This document shows positions 1 to 7,877 of a stretch of DNA of 64,000 nt, one piece after another. The notes under the pieces were generated by a model. It did not search any database, was not told the DNA's origin, and worked only from the letters and a program-made list of their open reading frames with translations. The position numbers and the translations under genes were made by a program. The DNA lies in the NCBI RefSeq assembly GCF_900186465.1, contig NZ_LT891958.1:310001-374000 (forward strand), read 5' to 3'. Origin of the DNA: Centipeda felix. Its GTDB lineage: Bacteria; Bacillota; Negativicutes; Selenomonadales; Selenomonadaceae. How positions within the stretch are numbered: the stretch's first letter is position 1; each line of letters opens with the position of its first letter.

Positions 1-330
1 CGGCTCCATCAGCTCCTCATTCTTCTGCTGGAGGCGCTGCATCGTCTGCTGATAGTAATCCGACTTCTCCTGATCGTTCATCGATGCAGACTTCGTCTCA
101 AAATCCGCCTGTGCCTCCTGCGACGCCTTCTGCATCTCGGCGTTCGCTGCAGCGAGCTGCGGATGCTGGCTGCCGACCTGACGGTAGTCCACAACGCCAA
201 CGGAGGACGACGCCGCCGAGGCGATGCCCGAGCCACTCTGCGTCAGTGCAAGCGCGACAACCGAGCCGACAAAGACAACCGCGATGAGGATGCTGATAAT
301 CTTAACCTGCTTCTGTTCGAGTTTGATCAT
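1..330 (-). CDS. OmpH/Skp-like periplasmic chaperone (partial, 3' end outside window)
   Basis: Family role: Skp/OmpH proteins hold unfolded outer-membrane proteins in the periplasm and deliver them to BamA. Seen here: the N-terminal 110 codons; the gene runs off the left edge. The ATG follows an AAGGAG box about 9 bases upstream. Residues about 10-28 are a hydrophobic signal or anchor segment, followed by VGVVDYRQV, which matches the start of the mature OmpH domain, then a polar, Gln/Lys/Glu-rich helix typical of the Skp coiled-coil arms. It lies downstream of bamA, the glycosyltransferases and a lipoprotein on the same strand, as expected for a Negativicutes outer-membrane biogenesis cluster. 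It has its own good promoter. Family assignment is fairly safe; the exact role is inferred. Confidence 0.75.
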   Translation of the reverse strand, partial: MIKLEQKQVKIISILIAVVFVGSVVALALTQSGSGIASAASSSVGVVDYRQVGSQHPQLAAANAEMQKASQEAQADFETKSASMNDQEKSDYYQQTMQRLQQKNEELMEP

Positions 331-384
331 GAATGAATTCTCCTTTTCTCCTAAAGATGTTCAATCCTTCGACCGAACGCCCCC

Positions 385-413
385 ATTATAGCAAAGAGCG
401 TACAATAGTTCAA
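385..413 (-). promoter_or_regulatory. Promoter of the ompH-like gene
   Basis: Reading the minus strand: TTGAAC, 17 bases, then TATAAT preceded by TGC (extended -10). The predicted start of transcription is about 45 bases before the ompH-like ATG. This suggests ompH can be transcribed separately from the upstream lipoprotein gene. Confidence 0.65.
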
Positions 414-443
414 TGAAGATTTGCTGATAAAATACGCATCCTG

Positions 444-1145
444 TTACTTGACAACGCGATAGCCAACCAGCGTGGGGTCGAGACGCACGTTCGAGAGAGC
501 GGGATCCATCGCCACGAGCGTGATGCCGGTATCGAGGTTGACATCAACCAGGACATCGTTCTGGAAGCGCAGACGTGCGACATAGCCGTCACGAATCGGC
601 CATCCGTAGGTCACCGTCTCCTGTCCCGGCATAACATCCCAGCCGATCTGCTCACCGACCCCGCCGAGCACTGCCTGCGCCTCCGCAAGACTCATGCCGT
701 AGCTGAGATCGCGGCACGCATCCTTCGTCACAGGGCTGCTGACCGAGCCCTCAGCAATGGCGTCAGAGGCACGCAGCTCCTTGCGCGTCAGGCGGAGTCC
801 GCTGAGCGGATCGTTCAGGCAGTTGTTTCCCGTAAAGGTGCAGTCCACCACCTTGTACGTACCGTTCTGCCAGCGATAGGTATAGGTATAGATACCGTTG
901 ACGATGCTCTGATGGATGAGCTTGCCCTCCTTGCCGTAGAGTGCAGCGACATCGGCGACGCTGGAGCCCGGCGCGATCGAATCGAAGTTATCCGCCGTGA
1001 TGACCTCCTGATGGTCGCGCTCCCCCTGCAGTGCGCCGTTGATCGGTGCACGGTTTGCGGTCTGCTGGCTGCCGCAGCCCGCGGCGAGAACCGCCGATGC
1101 GGCGACGGCCGCCGCGGCAAGTCCGATTTTCTTCCTATTCAGCAT
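444..1145 (-). CDS. Lipoprotein with two BamE/SmpA-like repeats
   Basis: Predicted 233-residue lipoprotein. The chosen ATG (MLNRKKIG) follows GGAGAAAGAGGGAGAG; an upstream in-frame start would add 16 residues before the signal peptide and is unlikely. The signal ends in LAAGC, a lipobox, so the mature protein should be acylated at Cys. The mature part has two similar halves, one beginning near DSIAPGSSVADVAALYG and one near DLSYGMSLAEAQAVLGG, each followed by a Tyr/Trp-rich strand pair. This is the helix-turn plus beta-hairpin pattern of BamE/SmpA and BLIP-fold domains. The place between the glycosyltransferase genes and ompH suggests an outer-membrane assembly role, but no symbol is given because the similarity is structural pattern only. 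Confidence 0.6.
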   Translation of the reverse strand: MLNRKKIGLAAAAVAASAVLAAGCGSQQTANRAPINGALQGERDHQEVITADNFDSIAPGSSVADVAALYGKEGKLIHQSIVNGIYTYTYRWQNGTYKVVDCTFTGNNCLNDPLSGLRLTRKELRASDAIAEGSVSSPVTKDACRDLSYGMSLAEAQAVLGGVGEQIGWDVMPGQETVTYGWPIRDGYVARLRFQNDVLVDVNLDTGITLVAMDPALSNVRLDPTLVGYRVVK

Positions 1146-1328
1146 AGTACTCTCCCTCTTTCTCCACCAAGCCGCCCCCGGCGGCAAAATCACTATGTCC
1201 TATCATACACCAATCGACGCCAACATTCAAGGCGTCCCCGACGAAGGCTCTCTGTCAAAAGCTGTGCTCGCGCATGTGCCACCACCATGCCGCGGCTTTC
1301 GTTCCAGTGCCGCACGGGGAAGAGAGGA

Positions 1329-2780
1329 TTACGGTACGCGCCGATAGACGCGCAGTTTCTCACGACCCTCCGTCGGCATCGTGCCGAGCAGCTCCCATCG
1401 TCCGTCTGCCATCGTCTCATCGAACGTGGCGAAGGCGTGCCGCTCCACGACGAGGTACACCGTCCGGTCCTGCGGCAGTTCGTCGAGGGGGAGGAACGGC
1501 ATGACATTCTTGCTGTTCCAGCTCATCGCCTTCGGCGCACGCGCGGCGATCTCCTCACGCGTCGCGAGCGCGTACATCGGATGTCCCGTGTAGTAGGGAA
1601 CCGTCGCCGTATAGTCGCCGCAGGAGACGAGGAGATCCTCCTCCTGCATCGTCTGCATGAGGAGTTCCGCCGCCGCCTTGCCGCTGAAATGCCCGTCGCG
1701 CGGCGCATAGTGCACAGCGCCGAACACGACGGCGAGATAGAGCACGCCGCCGAGGAGCGCCCCCGCACGCAGCACGCGCGTATTCTCGCGAAGGAGATGT
1801 GCCGTCAGGATCGCCGTCGGCAGGAAGGCGGGAAAACTGTAGGTTGGGTACTTCGTCGCCATGAGCTGAAAAAACACGGACACGACGATCGCCCAGACGA
1901 GGAGAAACTGCGTCCCCGCATCGAGAACGGGACGTGTGCGCCACGCCCGCAGAAGCGCGAGCGGCAGGGCAAAACTCCACGGGAACATCCCGAGGAAGTA
2001 GATACCGAGATAGAAGTACCACACATTCCACTGCGCGTGCTCTGAGACCGTTGCACGCAGGACATTGTGAATCCCGAGGAAGGTGTTCACAAAGTCTGCC
2101 CCATGCGCCAAATACATATAGATGTACCACGGCGCACAAACCGTCGCGAGCACGAGCAGCCCCGTCGGCAGAGCAATGCGTCCGAGCGCGCGCAGATCGC
2201 GACGCACGGCGAGGTAGACGAGGATCACGAGCCCCGGCAGGAGAAAGCCGACAGGCCCCTTTGTCAACACGCCGAGCCCCGCACATGCATAGGCGAGATA
2301 GAAATAGCCGCGTCGCCCGTCCCGATAGCCGAGGTAGAACGCGCCGAGCGTCCCGCCGAAGAACACGAAGAGTGTCAGATCGGTCAAGATGAGTTTGGCA
2401 AGGAATCCATAGAGCACGCACGAGCCAAGAATGACCACCGACCAGAACGCCGTCCGTGCATCATAGAGCCGCCGCGCGAGCGCGTAGGTGAGGAGCAGTC
2501 CCGCCGATGCAAAGAGCGCAGCGAAAAATCGTGCGGCAAAGTCCGTCACACCGAAGACGGAGAACGCAGCGATCAGTTCCCAGTAGAAGAAGATGGGTTT
2601 ATCGTACCAGTAATTTCCGTAGATCTGCGGCGAGAGATAATTCCCCGCCGCGAGCATCTCCTTTGCCGTCTGCGCGTAGTTCACCTCGACGGGTGCCGTC
2701 ACGGGGAGTGCTGCATTTCCCCAGAAAAAAAGGGCGGTGAAAAAGAGCAGCACCGCCCCCAGCCGCATCCGATCATCCAT
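1329..2780 (-). CDS. GT39/ArnT-like membrane glycosyltransferase
   Basis: Polytopic inner-membrane transferase of 483 residues from the PMT/ArnT (GT39/GT83) group, which moves a sugar from an undecaprenyl-phosphate carrier to lipid A or another envelope acceptor. The ATG at MDDRMRLG has AAAGGAGG seven bases upstream; a longer reading frame begins inside the preceding gene. Residues 8-25 form the first TM helix. The first periplasmic loop carries the acidic VEVNYAQTAKEML region and YDKPIFFYW, matching the catalytic-loop and KPP-like motifs of the family. Ten or more further hydrophobic segments follow. It overlaps the upstream GT2 gene by 8 bases, so the two are translationally coupled and probably act in sequence. 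The sugar and acceptor cannot be told from the sequence. Confidence 0.8.
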   Translation of the reverse strand: MDDRMRLGAVLLFFTALFFWGNAALPVTAPVEVNYAQTAKEMLAAGNYLSPQIYGNYWYDKPIFFYWELIAAFSVFGVTDFAARFFAALFASAGLLLTYALARRLYDARTAFWSVVILGSCVLYGFLAKLILTDLTLFVFFGGTLGAFYLGYRDGRRGYFYLAYACAGLGVLTKGPVGFLLPGLVILVYLAVRRDLRALGRIALPTGLLVLATVCAPWYIYMYLAHGADFVNTFLGIHNVLRATVSEHAQWNVWYFYLGIYFLGMFPWSFALPLALLRAWRTRPVLDAGTQFLLVWAIVVSVFFQLMATKYPTYSFPAFLPTAILTAHLLRENTRVLRAGALLGGVLYLAVVFGAVHYAPRDGHFSGKAAAELLMQTMQEEDLLVSCGDYTATVPYYTGHPMYALATREEIAARAPKAMSWNSKNVMPFLPLDELPQDRTVYLVVERHAFATFDETMADGRWELLGTMPTEGREKLRVYRRVP

Positions 2781-3726
2781 CGTGCGCCTCCTTTTCCGCC
2801 GCCTGTGGCCTGTTGTCACACGCAATCAAGTAGAGCGGGCGATCCTTGACCTCCTGCAAAATCCGTGCGATATACTCCCCGCACACGCCGAGCATCATCA
2901 TCTGCATTCCGCCGAAGAACAGGCTGCATACGACGATGGTCGACCAGCCCGGCACAGTCTCTCCGCGCAGCGTCTCAAAGAGGACGTGGAGGAAGAGCAC
3001 CACGGCCAGCAGCGCGGACATCAGCCCCACATAGAGCCCCGCGCGCAGCGGCTGCACCGAGTAGGCAAGGATGCCGTCGAGGGCGAACGAAATCATGCGC
3101 CGCAGCGAGAACTTCGAGCTGCCCGCATAGCGCGCCTGCGCGACGAAGTCCACCGTCGTCCGCCGAAAGCCGAGCGAGCAGACGATGCCGCGGATAAAGC
3201 GCGCGTGCTCGCGGTAGCGGCGCAGTGCGAGCACAGCCTTGCGGTCCATCAGGCGGAAATCCGATCCACCCTCCTGAATCTCCACATCCGTCAGCAGGTT
3301 CAGGAGACGGTAGTAGTAGGTAGAGGTCATGCGCTTAAAGACGGAGACCCCCTCCGTCGTCAGGCGCACGGTCTGCACGATGTCAAAGCCCTCCTCCCAC
3401 TTTTCGAGGAGCTGCGGCAGGAGCTCGGGCGGATGCTGCATATCCCCGTCCATCGTGATGACTGCATCGCCGTCCGCATGATCGATGCCGCAGGTCAGAG
3501 CAAGCTGATGCCCATAGTTGCGTGCGAGAAAAATCGAGCCGATGCGACCATCTCGCTCACCCAGCATGCGCAGGATCTCACGGCTGCGGTCGGAGGAACC
3601 GTCGTCGATGAAGAGCAGCTCATAGTCATAGGGCAGACGCCCCATCACCTCCTCCACCGCCGCCGCAAAATGCGCGATGTTCTCCTCCTCATTGTAGACC
3701 GGAACGACGATTGAAATGCGTTTCAC
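2773..3726 (-). CDS. GT2 family polyprenyl-phosphate sugar transferase (GtrB/ArnC-like)
   Basis: About 317 residues. The N-terminal GT-A domain opens with ISIVVPVYNEEENI, has DDGSSD near residue 45 and the metal-binding DGDMQHPPE near residue 100, all typical of GtrB/ArnC/DPM1-type enzymes that charge undecaprenyl phosphate with a sugar on the cytoplasmic face. Two C-terminal TM helices (about residues 230-255 and 265-290) complete the family layout. Both possible starts are GTG; the one at VKRISIVV is preferred because GGGAG lies five bases upstream, whereas the GTG 12 bases further up has its ribosome site too close. Its product is the likely donor for the coupled GT39 enzyme downstream. 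Confidence 0.82.
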   Translation of the reverse strand: MKRISIVVPVYNEEENIAHFAAAVEEVMGRLPYDYELLFIDDGSSDRSREILRMLGERDGRIGSIFLARNYGHQLALTCGIDHADGDAVITMDGDMQHPPELLPQLLEKWEEGFDIVQTVRLTTEGVSVFKRMTSTYYYRLLNLLTDVEIQEGGSDFRLMDRKAVLALRRYREHARFIRGIVCSLGFRRTTVDFVAQARYAGSSKFSLRRMISFALDGILAYSVQPLRAGLYVGLMSALLAVVLFLHVLFETLRGETVPGWSTIVVCSLFFGGMQMMMLGVCGEYIARILQEVKDRPLYLIACDNRPQAAEKEAHDG

Positions 3727-3756
3727 GATGTCTCCCACGTCCCCTTATGATAATTT

Positions 3757-5076
3757 CTAAAAATTCCCGATCAAACGCAGCCACCGATCGTCCCGATCGA
3801 TGAGCCCTGCGATGCTGAGGAAGTCGTGCAGCTTGTAGCGCAGCTCCCACTCGCCCGTACCCTCATCGATCCAATGCTCATAGCGGAGCAGCCAGCGCGG
3901 GTGAAAAGCGTAGCTGCCCGCCACCGAGAACCGGCCGTCCGTCACATCCCAGCGCAGTTCCCCCGTGAGGCGCGACAGCAGCGTGCGGGCATAGCCGACA
4001 CGCCACGAAAAGCGCACATCCTCGGGAGCGGCATCCATCTCCGCATAGAGTTCATCGCGCGGACTGAGCATCCGCCCTGCGTGCAGCCGCGCACGGAGAT
4101 CGCGGCGCTCCCCATGGGTGTCCTTGGCACTGCGCCCGACATCGAGCCAACCCGTGAGTCGCAGGCGGTAGCGCGTCGTATCGCTGCGGCTCATGACCGC
4201 CATCCGCTCGCCCGGCGTGATTGTCACGTGCGACGTGAGATGCAGACTGCGTAGGGCAGGCATGGCGTCAAGCTGCGTGCCGAGACGTTCCTCAAGCGCC
4301 GCACGGTGACGCGCGACGAACGGGACGGGCACGCCGACGAGGCGGTTCACCTCCGTCTCCATTGCCGTACGCTGGGAAAGCAGTGCGGCATTGGGAACGG
4401 TATCCGAGCGCATCGAGAGATCGACCGTCCGCACGACCGGCAGGCGCGGATAGACCGTCAGCCGCACCGTTGCCGTCGGCGCCACATCGACATCGTAGTC
4501 CGCGCGGAACTCGGGCAGATGCTCCTCCATATAGGCGGCAAGCTGACGCTTCAGTGCCCCCGATGCCCAGTCCGTTGCCGCGACGGGCAGGCCGACGAGT
4601 GCATCGGAAAACACCCGCTCCGCCCCCGCGAGATCCGTGCGCACGAGTGCCTCAATCGCGGGCGGCATGCCCTCCACCTCGGACACAACGGCAACGCTCC
4701 GAATCGTATCCGCCCACGGAGCAAGGTGAATCTCCACCGTCGTCCGCACCGCCGGCGTCACCGTCACGCGTGTCACCGCGTAGCCGACGAGCAGACGGTC
4801 AAACACCGCCCCGATGATTTCCGCTTCCTCCCCGGCCGCGATGTCCGCCGTGCGCCGGCCCTCCATGCGCTCTGCCGCAATCGCAGCGACCGTGCGCTCC
4901 ATGCGCGCACGCACAATGGGCGGGATCGGCTGATCTCCTACGACAATAGCCGCAGTTTCCTCCACTCGGGAGGTCTCTGCGGCATAAACAGGAGAAACGA
5001 TTGCGCATGCAGCAAGAATGCCAAGCAGCACGAGCGACAGACGCACAGTGCACAGCAGGGAGATGCCCTGCCGCAT
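3757..5076 (-). CDS. Secreted POTRA-like/short beta-barrel protein coupled to bamA
   Basis: I do not recognise a named family. The 439-residue protein has a signal peptide (residues 1-33, ending PVYAA), then two stretches with the beta-alpha-alpha-beta-beta rhythm of POTRA domains (roughly 105-215 and 220-300). The last 150 residues are made of alternating amphipathic strands (RLRLTGWLDV, RLTGELRWDV, RWLLRYEHW, WELRYKLHD) ending in Phe, as outer-membrane barrels do. Its ATG overlaps the bamA stop codon by one base (TGATG), so it is translationally coupled to bamA. Inference: a miniature or degenerate Omp85-like outer-membrane protein that may work with BamA. The barrel would be short, about 8-10 strands. 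Confidence 0.55.
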   Translation of the reverse strand: MRQGISLLCTVRLSLVLLGILAACAIVSPVYAAETSRVEETAAIVVGDQPIPPIVRARMERTVAAIAAERMEGRRTADIAAGEEAEIIGAVFDRLLVGYAVTRVTVTPAVRTTVEIHLAPWADTIRSVAVVSEVEGMPPAIEALVRTDLAGAERVFSDALVGLPVAATDWASGALKRQLAAYMEEHLPEFRADYDVDVAPTATVRLTVYPRLPVVRTVDLSMRSDTVPNAALLSQRTAMETEVNRLVGVPVPFVARHRAALEERLGTQLDAMPALRSLHLTSHVTITPGERMAVMSRSDTTRYRLRLTGWLDVGRSAKDTHGERRDLRARLHAGRMLSPRDELYAEMDAAPEDVRFSWRVGYARTLLSRLTGELRWDVTDGRFSVAGSYAFHPRWLLRYEHWIDEGTGEWELRYKLHDFLSIAGLIDRDDRWLRLIGNF

Positions 5077-7019
5077 CAGAATGTGCCGCCGACGCGGAAG
5101 TGGACGCGTCCGCCCTGCGACCCACGGCCGTAGTCCAGACGCAGCGGACCAATCGGCGTGTTGAGACCGAGCCCGACGCCGACGCTGCCGTGCAGATTCT
5201 CCGGCGCAAAGCCACTATCCCACGCCCCGCCGTAGTCCGTGAAGAGCGCGCCCGTCACCTTGGAGACGATTGGGAAGCGGTACTCAAGCGAGAGCAGCGC
5301 CATGCGGTTGCCACGGAACTGATCCTCGCGGTAGCCGCGGATCGTATCCTGTCCGCCGAGACGGAACTGATTGTACTCGGAGATCGACCCGTTGCCGACC
5401 CCGTACTGCCCGCGCGCCACGAGCACCTGTGCGTGTCCGACCTTGAAGTACTGGGCATCGCTGATCGTGTATTTCTGGAAATTGAAGTCTCCGCCAAAGC
5501 CCGCAAACTCCGCCGAGAGCGACGCGCGCGCACCCGTCGTCGGCTCGTACACATTGTCGCGCGTATCCGTCACGTGCTCGAGCGTAATGCTGCGCGTCGT
5601 GCCGAAATTCTTGCCGATCCACGGTGCGTTGAGGCTGCGGTCGCCTGCCAGTCCGTTCTCCGTGTGACGGACATACTTATCCTTGCGGTTCTTCAGCGTG
5701 ATGAAATTCGTCGAGTACTCGCTCATCGGACGGCTCAGGGTGAGCTCGCCGCCCGAGTATTTGCGCATGAACGACTCCACATGGTCGCCATTGGAGTTGT
5801 AGTCGTCGTATTCGTAGGTGCGGTTGTAGAGACGCACCGTCCCCGACGTTTCCTTCTTATCGAGCCACGGGCGGCGATACATAAACGTATAGCCGCGCGC
5901 ATCCGTATCGTCACCGCTCATCTCATAGCTAAGACTGATGGTGTCGCCCATCCCGCGGAAATTCGTGTCGCTGATGCTCACCATGCCGACCATGCCGTCG
6001 GAGCTCGAGTAGCCCGCACCGATGCCGAACGAGCCCGTGCGCTTCTCCTTGACATCGATCTCCATGACGACCGCATTCGGCTCCACGCCCGGATTCATCT
6101 TGACGTTGACATCCTCGAAGAAACCGAGGTTGTAGACACGCTGCATACTGCGGCGTGCCTGATTGGCGTTGAACGGTTCGCCGGGCTTCTGGCGCATTTC
6201 GCGGAGGATGACGCGCTCCTTGGTCTTCTTGTTGCCCTTGACCTTATAGCCCTCCAGCGTCCCCTCGCTGATGCGGATCGTGAGCGTCCCGTCCTGCGCG
6301 ATGTTGAGATCTGTGATCTTGGCGAGGATGTAGCCGTCCGCGCGGTACTTCTCCTGAATCGCCTGCACATTCTCCTGCAGGGTACGCCCGTTGAGCAGCT
6401 GCCCCTTCTGCACGGTCACGAGATCCATGAGATCCTTCGTCTTTTCGACCGTGTTGCCCTCGATGTGCACTTCCTTCAGCACCGGATTTTCCAGCACGTG
6501 ATAGGTCAGTACAACGCCCTCGGGCACCTCTTCAAAGACAGGGTAGAGATCGTAAAAATACCCCGTCGCGTAGATCGCGTCGCGATCCTTGACGAGCACA
6601 TCCTCCGCCAGAGCATCTCCGACGTGCATGGCAATCGCCTCACGCGCTGCCTTCTCCGTCGCCTCAGAGTCTCCCACAAATTTGATCTCGACGACTGTCT
6701 TGCCCACCTCTGCCGCAAGTCCCTGTGCCACAGCATCCTCACTGGGACGCGTGCTTGCCCACGCAGACGCACGTGCCTCTGTCGATGCCGGCGGCGTCTT
6801 GTCCGTCAGGGCAGGACCCTGCTGCACCGGAGCTTCTTCCGGCGCGGCCTTCGGCGTATTGCTCAGGACGGGGGCCTTCGTCCCCGCCATCTCCGCAGCG
6901 GTCGCCGCACTCTCATGATCCATCGCATCTGCGGCATGACCCTGCGGCAGAGCGGATGCGGATACACCGATACCAAGTGTGACGGCAAGGGCAAGTCTGC
7001 GGTACTTTTTGCTGTTCAA
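5076..7019 (-). CDS. bamA: BamA, outer-membrane protein assembly factor (Omp85 family)
   Basis: Central subunit of the machine that folds beta-barrel proteins into the outer membrane. 647 residues: signal peptide (1-30), a Pro/Ala/Thr-rich linker to about 95, then three recognisable POTRA domains (about 110-185, 186-265, 266-345; for example LKEVHIEGNTVEKTKDLM), and a C-terminal 16-strand barrel from about 350. The conserved barrel-loop motif appears as IRGY at 560-563 and the chain ends GGTF with the usual terminal Phe. It is shorter than proteobacterial BamA (about 800 residues, five POTRAs), as is usual in Negativicutes. The start codon is TTG with AGGAGG eight bases upstream. A long interspersed repeat sits just upstream. 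Confidence 0.93.
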   Translation of the reverse strand: MNSKKYRRLALAVTLGIGVSASALPQGHAADAMDHESAATAAEMAGTKAPVLSNTPKAAPEEAPVQQGPALTDKTPPASTEARASAWASTRPSEDAVAQGLAAEVGKTVVEIKFVGDSEATEKAAREAIAMHVGDALAEDVLVKDRDAIYATGYFYDLYPVFEEVPEGVVLTYHVLENPVLKEVHIEGNTVEKTKDLMDLVTVQKGQLLNGRTLQENVQAIQEKYRADGYILAKITDLNIAQDGTLTIRISEGTLEGYKVKGNKKTKERVILREMRQKPGEPFNANQARRSMQRVYNLGFFEDVNVKMNPGVEPNAVVMEIDVKEKRTGSFGIGAGYSSSDGMVGMVSISDTNFRGMGDTISLSYEMSGDDTDARGYTFMYRRPWLDKKETSGTVRLYNRTYEYDDYNSNGDHVESFMRKYSGGELTLSRPMSEYSTNFITLKNRKDKYVRHTENGLAGDRSLNAPWIGKNFGTTRSITLEHVTDTRDNVYEPTTGARASLSAEFAGFGGDFNFQKYTISDAQYFKVGHAQVLVARGQYGVGNGSISEYNQFRLGGQDTIRGYREDQFRGNRMALLSLEYRFPIVSKVTGALFTDYGGAWDSGFAPENLHGSVGVGLGLNTPIGPLRLDYGRGSQGGRVHFRVGGTF

Positions 7020-7052
7020 AGGCGAAACCTCCTAGACCATACGCAAGCGATA

Positions 7053-7212
7053 GGAATCGCTGATAAAATGAAGTCCGTCAGATTGGCGTAGATTTTTCGT
7101 CCGAACGAGGTGGAAAACCGGACGCAGAGTGGTGCTCTGTGGAGGATTTTCCGCCGAAGTGCGGGCAAAAAAGATGCGTCAAGATGGCGCGGCTGAATTT
7201 ATCAGTGCTTCC
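7053..7212 (+). repeat. Interspersed MITE-like repeat, copy A
   Basis: 160-bp element bounded by imperfect inverted ends GGAATCGCTGATAAA and TTTATCAGTGCTTCC. The centre holds a hairpin with CAGAG/CTCTG arms nested in GGAAAA/TTTTCC. It is close in sequence to copies at 16018 and 41754 and more distantly related to those near 25740, 27890 and 34371. It fills most of the space between bamA and the upstream small membrane protein gene. Confidence 0.85.
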
Positions 7213-7251
7213 GATATTCGCTTCATTCACCGTGCATCATGGATGCACGAA

Positions 7252-7806
7252 CTACTCTCTCAAAATTTTGCCGCCGATCTGCATCAAATGCTGCATATCC
7301 GCGCTCGGCAGGCGCGACGCAGGTGCATGCGCATGCGCAGCGGGCGGTGCTGCACTCTCGTGGACAGCGGGTACTGCGGCAGGCGTTTCGTGCGCCACCA
7401 CAGCAGGAGTCTCCGCCCCTTCCGTCACATGCGGCGGAAGTGGCGCAGCGGCAACCGTGGTCTGCGGAGTGGGCGCAGGAGCTTCCTCCACAGGGGACTG
7501 TACTGCCGGTATTTCTGCCCGCTCCTCGATTTCTGCGGCAGGCACGGCAGCAGGTTCTTGCACCTGTATGCGCCACAGCCCCCACAGCGCGAGGGCAACG
7601 AGAGCAAGTGCCGGCAGGAGGACACGCGCCCGACGGCGCAGGCGCGCACGGCGCGTCGATGTCGTACACGCAAGCTCGGCGCGGGCAAGCATGAGCTTTA
7701 GATCGCCCGACACATCGTCTGCCCCCGCGAGAGCATCCTCTGCCCCCGCAAGCCAGTCGCGTGCCGCCCGTATGGACCGCTTGCGCTCCTCGCGTTCGCT
7801 CTCCAT
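7252..7806 (-). CDS. Single-TM proline/alanine-rich protein of unknown function
   Basis: 184 residues, no recognised family. The N-terminal 60 residues are charged and helical (MESEREERKR, then an Arg cluster RRARLRRRAR) and should be cytoplasmic. A single TM helix follows at about 64-80 (LLPALALVALALWGLW), then a 75-residue Pro/Ala/Glu/Val-rich region, probably periplasmic, and a short C-terminal helix (MQHLMQIGGKILRE). ATG after GGGAGGGAG. It lies 71 bases downstream of the sigma-factor gene on the same strand. The topology (cytoplasmic head, one TM, periplasmic tail) is that of many anti-sigma factors or envelope linkers, but no anti-sigma motif is visible, so any regulatory role is only a guess. 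Confidence 0.6.
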   Translation of the reverse strand: MESEREERKRSIRAARDWLAGAEDALAGADDVSGDLKLMLARAELACTTSTRRARLRRRARVLLPALALVALALWGLWRIQVQEPAAVPAAEIEERAEIPAVQSPVEEAPAPTPQTTVAAAPLPPHVTEGAETPAVVAHETPAAVPAVHESAAPPAAHAHAPASRLPSADMQHLMQIGGKILRE

Positions 7807-7877
7807 CGTGCTCTCCCTCCCAACGATTATACTACACAGAAGCGATAGGATTCAATAAGTATAAAATAAATTGCGAA

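Noticed and set aside
912-2045. A 377-codon plus-strand open frame crossing two minus-strand genes
   Set aside because: Spans the gap between two well-supported genes, Arg-rich, no homology pattern, no promoter or ribosome site.
5001-7091. A 696-codon open frame opposite bamA
   Set aside because: Shadow of the bamA codon bias. The minus-strand protein has POTRA and barrel features and an upstream ribosome site; the plus-strand one has neither.
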